DNA of 5,121 nucleotides from contig JAADEN010000028.1 in assembly GCA_013153375.1 (NCBI GenBank), forward strand, positions 1 through 5,121. Direction: 5' to 3'. The stretch comes from Chloroflexota bacterium (GTDB lineage: Bacteria; Chloroflexota; Anaerolineae; Anaerolineales; DRMV01). The translations under genes were made by a program, and so were the position numbers. Below are positions 1 through 5,121 of the stretch, piece by piece. The notes beneath the pieces are model-generated. The model did no database searches, was not told the DNA's origin, and was given only the letters and a program-made list of their open reading frames with translations. The first letter of the stretch is position 1, and each line of letters opens with the position of its first letter.

Positions 1-1
1 G

Positions 2-421
2 GGCTGGACCTGGGCCCTGGCGGTGCTGGGCCTGCCCCACGACGGTTTTACCGTAGAGCACCTGCGCGGCCGCGGCCGGGCCGCGCCCTGGACCGCCGTG
101 CTGGCCGTCGTTGGCCTGGGCGCGTGGGCCCCCTGGCCGGGGCTGGGCCTGGCCGGCCTGTTCAGCGGGGTGCTCCTGCCGACCTCGTTGCCCTGGTGGG
201 GCTGGGCCGCGTGGGCCCTGGCCTTCGGAAGTCTGACCTGGGCCGCGCGGCGCTGGGCCGAAACCCTGTTCCTGGCCGGCCCCGAGCCACAGCCCAACCT
301 GCCCGAGACCTGGCGTGAGCGCGCCTGGGTCGGGCTGTGGGCGGTGCTCTGGCTGGCCGTGGCGTTTACGCCCGGCTTGTGGTACGCTTGGGCCGTGGCC
401 GCGCGCGGCTGGATTCCCTGA
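2..421 (+). CDS. C-terminal part of a polytopic membrane protein (5' end outside window)
   Basis: The frame is open from base 2 to a TGA at 419-421, giving 139 visible residues. The GTG at 23 is not a convincing start: the codons before it (GWTWALA) continue the same hydrophobic segment and no ribosome binding site precedes it, so the gene very probably starts upstream. About four hydrophobic segments are visible, roughly residues 29-48, 50-66, 69-90 and 110-133, broken by polar loops, the last of which is proline/glutamate-rich. It is therefore an integral membrane protein. A Gly-Leu-Pro turn followed by a polar stretch near the start, and a final helix ending in a Thr-Pro-Gly turn, loosely recall the C-terminal part of antiporter-like subunits of complex I (NuoL/M/N type). 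The signature charged residues of that family are not visible, so this is a weak guess. An unrelated transporter or polytopic enzyme is equally possible. The coding call is firm; the function is unknown. Confidence 0.72.
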   Translation, partial: GWTWALAVLGLPHDGFTVEHLRGRGRAAPWTAVLAVVGLGAWAPWPGLGLAGLFSGVLLPTSLPWWGWAAWALAFGSLTWAARRWAETLFLAGPEPQPNLPETWRERAWVGLWAVLWLAVAFTPGLWYAWAVAARGWIP

Positions 422-450
422 GCCGCCCGGCCCGCGGAACGATATCCCCC

Positions 451-457
451 GGAGAGG
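451..457 (+). promoter_or_regulatory. Ribosome binding site of the coiled-coil gene
   Basis: GGAGAGG ends 5 bases before the ATG at 463. It decides the start of the coiled-coil gene: the same frame is open back to a possible start at 337, but that stretch overlaps the upstream membrane-protein gene, has no comparable site, and reads as a low-complexity Arg/Gly shadow. The 41-base gap (422-462) shows no clear promoter and no hairpin with a T-run. Confidence 0.7.
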
Positions 458-462
458 GTGCT

Positions 463-1671
463 ATGACCGAGCATGACGAAATCTTGCAACGCCTGCAATG
501 GCTGGATCAGGAACGCCGCAAGGACCGGGCGCTGCTCATGACCCTGCAACAGCGCCTGGTGGAAGTCGAGGGCCGCAACGAGCAACTGGAAAGCCAACTC
601 CAAGAACTGGCCGACGAAGTGGTGCGGGTGGCCGGTATGTTGCAGCGCTTCGACACCCTGGAAGAGGCCCTGACCCAGGTCCGCCAGGCGTCCCGAAAGG
701 ATCTGGAAGCCTGGATCGCGGAGTTCAGCCAGCGCCTGGACCAGGTCAAGGACGAACTGCGCACCGGCCTGGCCGAGTTGCAGGCCCGTTTTCACACCAT
801 CGACAGCCAACTGGCCCGCATCGCCCCCCTGGAAGAGCAACTGGAGGAGCGGGCCCGGCAAGAGGACGCGCTGCGCCGCCAGGTCGCCCAGGTGCGGGTC
901 CAGGTCGAAGATCTGGAGCGCCGCCTGCACGAGCGCCTGGAGGCCCTGCGCCTGCTGCAAGAGGACCGGGAGCGCACCACCAAACGCCTCATTGACCTCC
1001 AGGGCGAGGTCAGCGCGCTGCGCAAGCGCCTGGAGGAGCACGCCACGGCCCACACCCTGTTCCAGGAGAGCCTGCGCAAGTTGGAAAAACACCTGCAGGC
1101 CCTGCAGGCCGCGGAGGACGAGCGCCGCCGCGAGCAACGGGAGTTCCTCGAAAGCCTCTCGCGGCGTCAGGCCGACTACGAGCGCACCTGGAAGGAGTGG
1201 GAGACCCGCTTCCAGGCCCTGGACGAGGTGCGCGAGCGGGCCGAGAAGCAGGTTCAGACCATGTTCAACCTGGCCCGGGATGTGCGCCAGGCCCAGCAGA
1301 CTTTCGAAGAGGCTTACGAGCGCCTGGAGCGCCGCATCCACGAGGTGACCGAAATGCAGCGCCTGGCCGAAGAACGCTTCCGCCAGGAATGGATGACCTT
1401 CAAGGCCGACGACCAGAAGCGCTGGACCAACTATCTGCTGGCCCAGGAGGAGCAGCAGCGGGAGACCCAGCGCCTGCTCGAAGCCCTGCGCAAAGATCTG
1501 GACCAACTGGAGGCCCGCGCCGCGACCCTGAGCGACCAACTGGAACTGACCGACGACCTGATCGCGCAGCGGCTGCGCGGGTTGCTCACCCTGGTGCGTG
1601 ACTGGATGGAAGAATACGAACGCCGCACCGCGGCCTTTCGGCCCGCGGCGCCGCCGGAGGAGACGCCATGA
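463..1671 (+). CDS. Long coiled-coil protein of unknown function
   Basis: The product has 402 residues. From about residue 8 to 390 it is almost uninterrupted charged heptad-type helix, rich in Glu, Gln, Arg and Leu, with almost no Pro or Gly inside. Short Pro/Gly interruptions near 100-123 could mark a hinge, and the last dozen residues form a Pro-rich disordered tail. There is no signal peptide, membrane segment, Walker motif or other catalytic motif, so it resembles the arm of an SMC-type protein without the ATPase head. A section with several tryptophans (W243, W246, W310, W321) and the C-terminal Leu/Trp-rich helix (about 364-386) differ from the plain heptads and could be interaction surfaces. 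It is probably a cytoplasmic dimer or scaffold. The ATG at 463 has a good ribosome binding site. The stop overlaps the next ATG by four bases, so it is likely co-translated with the small basic protein downstream. Generic resemblance to SMC, myosin or tropomyosin-like proteins would only reflect the coiled coil. Confidence 0.88.
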   Translation: MTEHDEILQRLQWLDQERRKDRALLMTLQQRLVEVEGRNEQLESQLQELADEVVRVAGMLQRFDTLEEALTQVRQASRKDLEAWIAEFSQRLDQVKDELRTGLAELQARFHTIDSQLARIAPLEEQLEERARQEDALRRQVAQVRVQVEDLERRLHERLEALRLLQEDRERTTKRLIDLQGEVSALRKRLEEHATAHTLFQESLRKLEKHLQALQAAEDERRREQREFLESLSRRQADYERTWKEWETRFQALDEVRERAEKQVQTMFNLARDVRQAQQTFEEAYERLERRIHEVTEMQRLAEERFRQEWMTFKADDQKRWTNYLLAQEEQQRETQRLLEALRKDLDQLEARAATLSDQLELTDDLIAQRLRGLLTLVRDWMEEYERRTAAFRPAAPPEETP

Positions 1672-2039
1672 GCGAGCACGATCCCCTGGCCTGGGCGCGC
1701 GCGGAACTGGCCGCCGCGTACGCGGACCGCCGCCGCGGCAACGAAGGCCGGGCCCGGGTGCGCGCCCGCCGCATCGCGGGCGCGCTGGCCGCGGAATACC
1801 TGCGCCGCCAGGGCCTGCCCAACCCCCACGGCCAGAACGCGCTGCGCATCTTGCAGGACCTGTGGAAGCGCCCCGAACTCTCGGGGCCGACCCGCCGGGC
1901 CCTGACGCACTTGCTCATGAAGGTGGACACCAACTTTCGGCTGCCGCCCGGCGTGGATCTGCTGCACGATGTGCAGGTGCTGGCCCGTGAACTCCTGGGC
2001 GCGGACCTGACCCCTGCCGAGTCGGAGACTTCCCCATGA
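1668..2039 (+). CDS. Small basic helical protein, unknown function (possibly HEPN-like)
   Basis: The product has 123 residues and its ATG overlaps the previous stop (ATGA, 1668-1671), with GGAGGAG at 1656-1662 as binding site. The sequence looks all-helical: an Arg/Ala-rich first half (residues 8-47, with many Arg at 21-35), a short PNPHG turn at 51-55, a helix of 56-68, a helix from about 75 to 87, and a last helix 97-110. It has no membrane segment or signal peptide. I do not recognise the family with confidence. The layout (Ala/Leu-rich helix, a loop with Pro and His, then ALRILQDL, then a final pair of helices) loosely recalls small HEPN-domain proteins, and an Arg-x4-His is present at R76-H81. 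That motif is short enough to occur by chance. The start MSEHD resembles the MTEHD start of the coiled-coil neighbour, probably coincidentally. The tight overlap on both sides suggests it acts with, or is dosed with, its neighbours. Confidence 0.82.
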   Translation: MSEHDPLAWARAELAAAYADRRRGNEGRARVRARRIAGALAAEYLRRQGLPNPHGQNALRILQDLWKRPELSGPTRRALTHLLMKVDTNFRLPPGVDLLHDVQVLARELLGADLTPAESETSP

Positions 2040-2899
2040 AGCGCGCGGTGCTCATCGCCCTGGCCGCGCTGCTGGGCGCGGCCGCGGTGTTCGCGCCTTA
2101 CAGCGGCCCGGCCGCGAGCGGACTGCGTTGGTTTGGTTATACGCTCCTGGCCTGGGCCACCACCTGGCCGGCGCGGCGCTTCACCTGGGGCCGCGCGCTG
2201 GTGGCCGTGGGCCTGGTCTGGGCCTTGCGGGCCTGGAGCCTGCACAACCCTCCCGCCGCGGCCGCGGAAGCCTGGTGGGCCCTGCTGGCCGCGCTCGTCG
2301 GGCCCGTGCTGGCCTACTTCACCACGCCCCGGGGCTACGATCCCCACTTCGATTTGGTGGTGCCCTGGGTGTACGGCCACCTGGCCCGCCGCACCCACGG
2401 CGCGCGGCCCCAAACCCTGCTGCGCTTCGCCGCGGTGGAGGCGCACCACCGCGTCCTGGATGTGGGCGGCGGCGCGGGCCGCACCGCGCGCCACATGGAG
2501 CACGCCCGGCAGGTGGTGGTGCTCGACCCCTCGCCCTTCATGCTGGCCGAGGCTCGCAAACGCCCGCGGCTGCATCCGGTGCAGGGCTTTGCCGAACGGC
2601 TGCCCTTCCCGGCCGCGACCTTCGACCGGGTCATCATCGTGGACGCGCTGCACCATATGCGCGGGCAGGAAGACGCGCTGCGCGAAGCCTGGCGCGTGCT
2701 GGCCCCGCGCGGACGCCTGATCCTCGAGGAACCCAACCCCGCCCACCCCGTGGGGCGGGCCATCGCCCTGGGCGAGCGTCTGCTGGGCATGCCCAGCCGT
2801 TTTCAGACCCCCGAGGCCCTGGCAGCCCAATTCCCCCAGGCTCGGGTGCAGGTGGAAAAGGACGCCTGGCGGGCCTGGGTGGTGGTGGAGAAGCCATGA
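2036..2899 (+). CDS. Class I SAM-dependent methyltransferase with hydrophobic N-terminal section
   Basis: The product has 287 residues in two parts. Residues 1-97 are hydrophobic, with probable membrane helices at about 4-20, 30-45, 52-68 and 78-95. Residues about 100-287 form a Methyltransf_11-type Rossmann domain: glycine-rich SAM loop VLDVGGGAG (140-148), the acidic residue after strand 2 in VVVLDPS (D164), AERLPFP (186-192) before strand 4, FDRVIIVDALHHM (196-208), and the post-motif VLAPRGRLILEEPN (221-234). This pattern is typical of UbiE/COQ5-like and small-molecule C-, O- or N-methyltransferases and does not give the substrate. The membrane part suggests a lipid, quinone or other hydrophobic substrate at the inner face of the membrane; that is an inference. 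The ATG overlaps the previous stop (ATGA at 2036) and a weak GGAG lies at 2024-2027. Its own stop is the end of the tight run before a 136-base gap. The methyltransferase call is firm; the substrate and number of helices are uncertain. Confidence 0.9.
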   Translation: MKRAVLIALAALLGAAAVFAPYSGPAASGLRWFGYTLLAWATTWPARRFTWGRALVAVGLVWALRAWSLHNPPAAAAEAWWALLAALVGPVLAYFTTPRGYDPHFDLVVPWVYGHLARRTHGARPQTLLRFAAVEAHHRVLDVGGGAGRTARHMEHARQVVVLDPSPFMLAEARKRPRLHPVQGFAERLPFPAATFDRVIIVDALHHMRGQEDALREAWRVLAPRGRLILEEPNPAHPVGRAIALGERLLGMPSRFQTPEALAAQFPQARVQVEKDAWRAWVVVEKP

Positions 2900-2973
2900 A
2901 CCGCGAGCCGCGCTTGCTCCGGCCCTCGTTCCCATTCCTCCGCTCTTCCCGGGGGCTCACGACGGAGCGCCTT

Positions 2974-3004
2974 GCAACTTTTCAGGCCCCAGTGGGTTGT
3001 CATT
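2974..3004 (+). promoter_or_regulatory. Candidate ECF-sigma-type promoter of the sigma gene
   Basis: GCAACTTTT at 2974-2982 resembles the AAC-containing -35 element of ECF sigma promoters. TGTCATT at 2998-3004 resembles the CGTC-type -10 element. The 17 bases between AACTT (ends 2980) and TGTC (starts 2998) fit usual ECF spacing. Transcription would start near 3008-3012, leaving a leader of about 25 bases that includes the AGGAGG site and the GTG start at 3036. ECF factors often recognise their own promoter, so autoregulation is a reasonable inference. The -10 element has T in place of the first C, and no mapped start supports it. Confidence 0.5.
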
Positions 3005-3022
3005 TATGCCCGGCTCCGGTGC

Positions 3023-3028
3023 AGGAGG
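3023..3028 (+). promoter_or_regulatory. Ribosome binding site fixing the sigma-factor GTG start
   Basis: AGGAGG lies 7 bases before GTG 3036. The frame is open further back to a TTG at 2997 and an ATG at 3006, but those lie at or before the predicted transcription start, have no binding site, and would add a Gly/Pro-rich lead absent from the family. The GTG gives a start (VKELPDEQIL) that leads directly into region 2. Confidence 0.75.
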
Positions 3029-3035
3029 GCGCGCC

Positions 3036-3626
3036 GTGAAGGAACTGCCCGACGAGCAAATCCTGGCCCGAGCCATTCAGGGCGACCGCGAAGCCTTCGG
3101 CGAACTCTATCGCCGTTATGTGCAACGCATTTACAACTACATCTATTATCGTGTGGGCAACCCCCACGACGCGGAGGATCTGACCGCCCGGGTGTTCTAT
3201 CGGGTGCTGCGCAACATCCACCGTTACGAAGACCGGGGACTCCCCTTTTCGGCCTACCTGTACCGCATTGCGCACAATGTGGTGGCCAACTGGCACCGTG
3301 ACAACCAACGGCGGGCCGAAATTCCCCTGGACGCCCTGTGGTCGCTGCAAGACGACAGCCCCGCGCCCGAGGTCACCCTGCTGCGCAACGAGGAGTACGA
3401 GCGGCTGCTGACCGTGATTCGGCGTCTGCCCCCCGACCGGCAGCAACTGCTGATCCTCAAATTCGTCGAGCGGCTGTCCAACGCGGAGATCGGCCAAATC
3501 ATGGGCCGCACCGAAGGCGCCATCAAGAGCCTCTACCACCGCACCCTGCTGGCCCTGCGCCGCGAACTGGAGCGCCTGGAGCGCGAAGAACGCCGGGGGC
3601 GGCGTAGCGAGGAGAACGGCTCATGA
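3036..3626 (+). CDS. ECF-like sigma-70 family RNA polymerase sigma factor
   Basis: The product has 196 residues, the usual length of an ECF (group 4) sigma factor, with regions 2 and 4 only. Region 2 covers about residues 18-92: AFGELYRRYVQRIY (20-33), the DAEDLT core-binding segment (45-50), RVFYRVLRNIHRY (52-64), and FSAYLYRIAHNVVANWHRD (71-89), which forms regions 2.3-2.4 and would read the -10 element. A linker (about 95-120) follows. Region 4 (about 124-178) has LPPDRQQLLILKF (131-143) and a helix-turn-helix around LSNAEIGQIMGRTEGAIKSL (147-166) for the -35 element. A charged Glu/Arg tail ends the protein. It acts with core RNA polymerase in the cytoplasm to direct transcription of a specific regulon. 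The gene probably has its own promoter in the gap before it and overlaps the DegV gene by ATGA, so the two are made together. No zinc-type anti-sigma gene lies next to it; the small membrane protein two genes on is the nearest candidate partner. Confidence 0.93.
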   Translation: MKELPDEQILARAIQGDREAFGELYRRYVQRIYNYIYYRVGNPHDAEDLTARVFYRVLRNIHRYEDRGLPFSAYLYRIAHNVVANWHRDNQRRAEIPLDALWSLQDDSPAPEVTLLRNEEYERLLTVIRRLPPDRQQLLILKFVERLSNAEIGQIMGRTEGAIKSLYHRTLLALRRELERLEREERRGRRSEENGS

Positions 3627-4480
3627 CCTTCCACATCGCCATGGACAGCGTGGGCGACATCCCCGCGGCGTGGGCCCAGGAGTATGGCGTGCACATTCTG
3701 CCGGTGAACATCATCCTCGGCCAACGCACCTACCGCGACGACCAGGATCTGGACGCGGCCACGCTGGTGCGCCTGGTGCGCGCGACGGGGCAATATCCCC
3801 GCACTTCGCAGCCCTCGCTGGGCCAATATCTGGCCTTCTATCGGGGGATCGCCCGTCCGGGCGAGGCCGTGCTGTCCATCCATGTCAGCCAGCACCTCTC
3901 GGGCACCTACGCGGGCGCGGTGGCCGCAGCCCGGGAGTTGGCGGCCGAGGGCCTGCGGGTGGTGCCCTTCGACTCCCAAAGCGGGTCGTTGGGGATGGGC
4001 TTTCTGGCCCGCGCCGCAGGCCAGGCCCGCGCCCAGGGGCTGGACCTGGACGCCGCGCTGGCGCGCCTGCGCGCGCTGCGGGAGCGCATCGCGGTGGTGC
4101 TCGCGCTGGGCAGTCTGGAGTTCATCCGTCAGAGCGGCCGGGTGAGCACGCTGACCGCCGCGCTGGCTTCGCTGTTGCGCCTGTACCCCGTGCTGACGCT
4201 GGACCGGGGCCGCCTGGTCGTGGTCGCCAAGGCGCGCTCCATGCGGCGGGCCCTGGACGCCACCGTGCGCTTCGTCCGCCAGCGCTTTGGCGAACGCCCG
4301 CTGCACCTGGCCGTGATGCACGCACTGGCCCCCGAACGGGCCCAACGCCTGCGGGAACGGGCTCAGGCGCACCTGCACATCCACGAGTTGGTGCAGGGCG
4401 GCATCTCGGCCGCGCTGACCGCGCACCTGGGCCCCGGCACCGTGGGCCTGGTGGCCTACCCCGCGACCCCGAACTCGTGA
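3623..4480 (+). CDS. DegV family (FakB-like) fatty-acid-binding protein
   Basis: The product has 285 residues, the family's usual length. DegV/FakB proteins bind a fatty acid in a two-domain fold; in species with the kinase FakA they present it for phosphorylation, feeding exogenous fatty acids to phospholipid synthesis. Family landmarks in order: the N-terminal MDSVGDIP (7-14, usually TDSTADLP), LPVNIILGQRTYRDD (26-40), TSQPSLGQY (61-69), LSIHVSQHLSGTYAGA (84-99), the DSQSGSLGMG segment (117-126), LEFIRQSGRVS (165-175, usually L-Y-L-R-K-GGRI), the LYPVLTL segment (187-193), and HLGPGTVGL (268-276). Conserved residues thus remain, with substitutions at the first Thr and one Gly of GGR. GAGGAG at 3609-3614 precedes an ATG that overlaps the sigma stop. 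No FakA is visible in the window. Being tied to a sigma factor suggests a role in membrane or lipid adjustment under that regulator, which is inference. Confidence 0.93.
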   Translation: MTFHIAMDSVGDIPAAWAQEYGVHILPVNIILGQRTYRDDQDLDAATLVRLVRATGQYPRTSQPSLGQYLAFYRGIARPGEAVLSIHVSQHLSGTYAGAVAAARELAAEGLRVVPFDSQSGSLGMGFLARAAGQARAQGLDLDAALARLRALRERIAVVLALGSLEFIRQSGRVSTLTAALASLLRLYPVLTLDRGRLVVVAKARSMRRALDATVRFVRQRFGERPLHLAVMHALAPERAQRLRERAQAHLHIHELVQGGISAALTAHLGPGTVGLVAYPATPNS

Positions 4481-4487
4481 GGAGGAG
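4481..4487 (+). promoter_or_regulatory. Ribosome binding site of the small membrane protein gene
   Basis: GGAGGAG directly follows the DegV stop and stands 10 bases before the ATG at 4498. It supports this short gene as real and fixes its start, since the frame is also open far upstream as a shadow inside the DegV gene. Confidence 0.7.
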
Positions 4488-4497
4488 AAAGCGTCTC

Positions 4498-4779
4498 ATG
4501 CCCCGAGAGCGTAGCGCTCCCCGCGACGATCTGGCCGAACTGGAAGACTGGCTGGCCTCGGGCCTGGTGCCCGTGGAAGCCGACGACGCGTTCGTCGAGA
4601 CCGTGCACCGCCGCCTGGCCGTGCAAGATCCCCGGCCCATGGAGATCGCCTGGCACCCGCCCACGGCCCGGCAATACATCCTCTTCACCCTGGCCGCGGT
4701 GGGCGGCTCACTGCTCACCCTGGGCCTGGCGGTGCTCCTGTGGCTCTATCGCCGCAGCGTGGCCCGATCCCAAGCGTGA
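4498..4779 (+). CDS. Small single-pass membrane protein, putative sigma regulator
   Basis: The product has 93 residues. A soluble acidic head (about 1-57) includes DDLAELEDWLASGLVPVEAD (10-29) and a helix FVETVHRRLAV (32-42). One strong membrane helix follows at about 60-84 and a short basic tail (YRRSVARSQA) ends it. There is no signal peptide, cysteine or HxxxCxxC zinc motif. Size, topology and position in a sigma-factor gene cluster resemble membrane-anchored anti-sigma factors, in which a small cytoplasmic head binds the sigma factor, but no recognised anti-sigma domain is seen, so that role is inferred from context only. The start rests on a strong GGAGGAG, 17 bases after the DegV stop. 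It is probably co-transcribed with the sigma and DegV genes. Alternatives are a small structural membrane protein unrelated to the sigma factor. Confidence 0.85.
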   Translation: MPRERSAPRDDLAELEDWLASGLVPVEADDAFVETVHRRLAVQDPRPMEIAWHPPTARQYILFTLAAVGGSLLTLGLAVLLWLYRRSVARSQA

Positions 4780-4782
4780 CCC

Positions 4783-5121
4783 ATGCCCCGCCTGACCTTT
4801 CAGCCCTCCGACCCCCACGCCAACTGGCAGCGCCTGCCGGACGCGCTGCCCGCGCCCACCTGGGCCTTGCTGCAGGCCATCGTCGCGCGGGCCGCGGCCC
4901 GGGGCTGGCCCCTCTACCTGGTGGGCGGCTTCGTGCGCGATTGGCTTCTGGGCCGCCCCAGCCTGGATCTGGACCTGGTGACCGAGGCCCACGCGCCCAC
5001 GCTGGCCCGCGAGGTGGCCGCGGCCCTGGGCGGCCGCGTGGTGGAGCATCGGGCCTTCCTCACGGCCAAGTGGTGGCTGCCCGAGCCCGCGGCCCTCGCG
5101 GCCCGGCTGGGCCTGCCCCAG
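4783..5121 (+). CDS. CCA-adding/poly(A) polymerase-family tRNA nucleotidyltransferase, N-terminal part
   Basis: An ATG three bases after the previous stop opens a frame that runs off the window, giving 113 residues. It contains the class II nucleotidyltransferase head: LYLVGGFVRDWLLGR (44-58), with the GG and RD of the nucleotide-binding loop, followed by SLDLDLVT (60-67), where D62 and D64 are the expected metal-binding pair. A TAK (94-96) sits where the family usually has FGTAK, here preceded by FL and followed by two Trp. Such enzymes add or repair the 3' CCA of tRNAs, or in relatives add poly(A). The head domain alone cannot separate these, so no symbol is given. Residues 1-40 form an extension before the catalytic core. 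The ATG is the earliest possible start, because the frame's preceding codon block contains the TGA at 4777; there is no clear ribosome binding site, so translation may depend on coupling to the upstream gene. Confidence 0.88.
   Translation, partial: MPRLTFQPSDPHANWQRLPDALPAPTWALLQAIVARAAARGWPLYLVGGFVRDWLLGRPSLDLDLVTEAHAPTLAREVAAALGGRVVEHRAFLTAKWWLPEPAALAARLGLPQ

Larger units (their letters stand above)
2900..3035 (+). other. Intergenic region carrying the sigma-gene promoter
   Basis: This is the only gap above about 50 bases. Its first 70 bases are GC-rich without a strong hairpin or T-run, so no rho-independent terminator for the upstream genes is evident and read-through into the sigma gene is possible. 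From about 2971 the composition becomes markedly more AT-rich, where the candidate promoter lies. A 47-codon frame (2896-3039) spans it but is better read as non-coding, because its second half has low third-position GC unlike the neighbouring genes. Confidence 0.6.

Noticed and set aside
23..25. GTG as the start of the first gene
   Set aside because: The frame is open before it with hydrophobic residues and there is no ribosome binding site; the true start is probably outside the window.
337..462. Upstream extension of the coiled-coil gene
   Set aside because: It overlaps the membrane-protein gene, has no binding site, and the ATG at 463 has a good one.
1929..1939. A second GCAACTTT-like -35 element (CCAACTTTCGG)
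   Set aside because: It lies inside a coding region and no TGTC/CGTC-like element follows at ECF spacing.
1586..2935. A 449-codon minus-strand frame across the small basic protein and methyltransferase genes
   Set aside because: It is antisense to genes with clear start sites and family motifs, its product is low-complexity Gly/Arg/His/Pro-rich, and it is the expected shadow of GC-rich coding.
2940..2972. Possible terminator hairpin after the methyltransferase gene
   Set aside because: Only a 4-base GCTC/GAGC stem can be drawn and there is no T-run after it.
2997..3035. TTG 2997 or ATG 3006 as the sigma-factor start
   Set aside because: They lie at or before the predicted transcription start and lack a binding site; the GTG at 3036 has AGGAGG at proper distance.
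3533..4426. A 297-codon minus-strand frame opposite the DegV gene
   Set aside because: Its composition is Gln/Arg/Gly/His-rich without motifs, while the + strand has full DegV landmarks.

Overview
The window is very GC-rich, densely coded bacterial DNA with every gene on the + strand. Six complete genes lie between two genes cut by the window edges. All seven stop codons seen are TGA, and four gene starts (1668, 2036, 3036-type GTG aside, and 3623) sit at or beside the previous stop; true 4-base ATGA overlaps occur at 1668, 2036 and 3623. Gene content, high GC, the proline/tryptophan/leucine-rich proteins and an ECF-type promoter of the form GCAACTTTT-N-TGTC suggest a Chloroflexota bacterium, perhaps Anaerolineae-like. 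This is an inference from style and family resemblance; no marker gene proves it.

Left region (1-2899). The 3' end of a polytopic membrane protein is followed after 41 bases by a tight three-gene run: a 402-residue, almost entirely coiled-coil protein, a 123-residue basic helical protein of unknown function, and a methyltransferase-domain protein with a hydrophobic N-terminal section. ATGA overlaps link these three, so they are probably co-translated. No function can be read from the first two.

Middle (2900-3035). This 136-base gap is the only real intergenic space. It holds a good candidate for an ECF-sigma promoter (about 2974-3003) and a strong ribosome binding site in front of a GTG start.

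Right region (3036-5121). An ECF-like sigma-70 factor overlaps a DegV/FakB-family fatty-acid-binding protein. Next come a 93-residue protein with one C-terminal membrane helix and the start of a CCA-adding/poly(A) polymerase-family tRNA nucleotidyltransferase. The small membrane protein has the size, topology and place of a membrane-anchored regulator of the sigma factor, but lacks a zinc-binding anti-sigma motif. An autoregulated sigma unit controlling a lipid-binding protein and an RNA-processing enzyme is the most interesting reading of the window. It remains an inference.

No tRNA, rRNA, CRISPR, insertion sequence, long repeat or convincing rho-independent terminator was seen.
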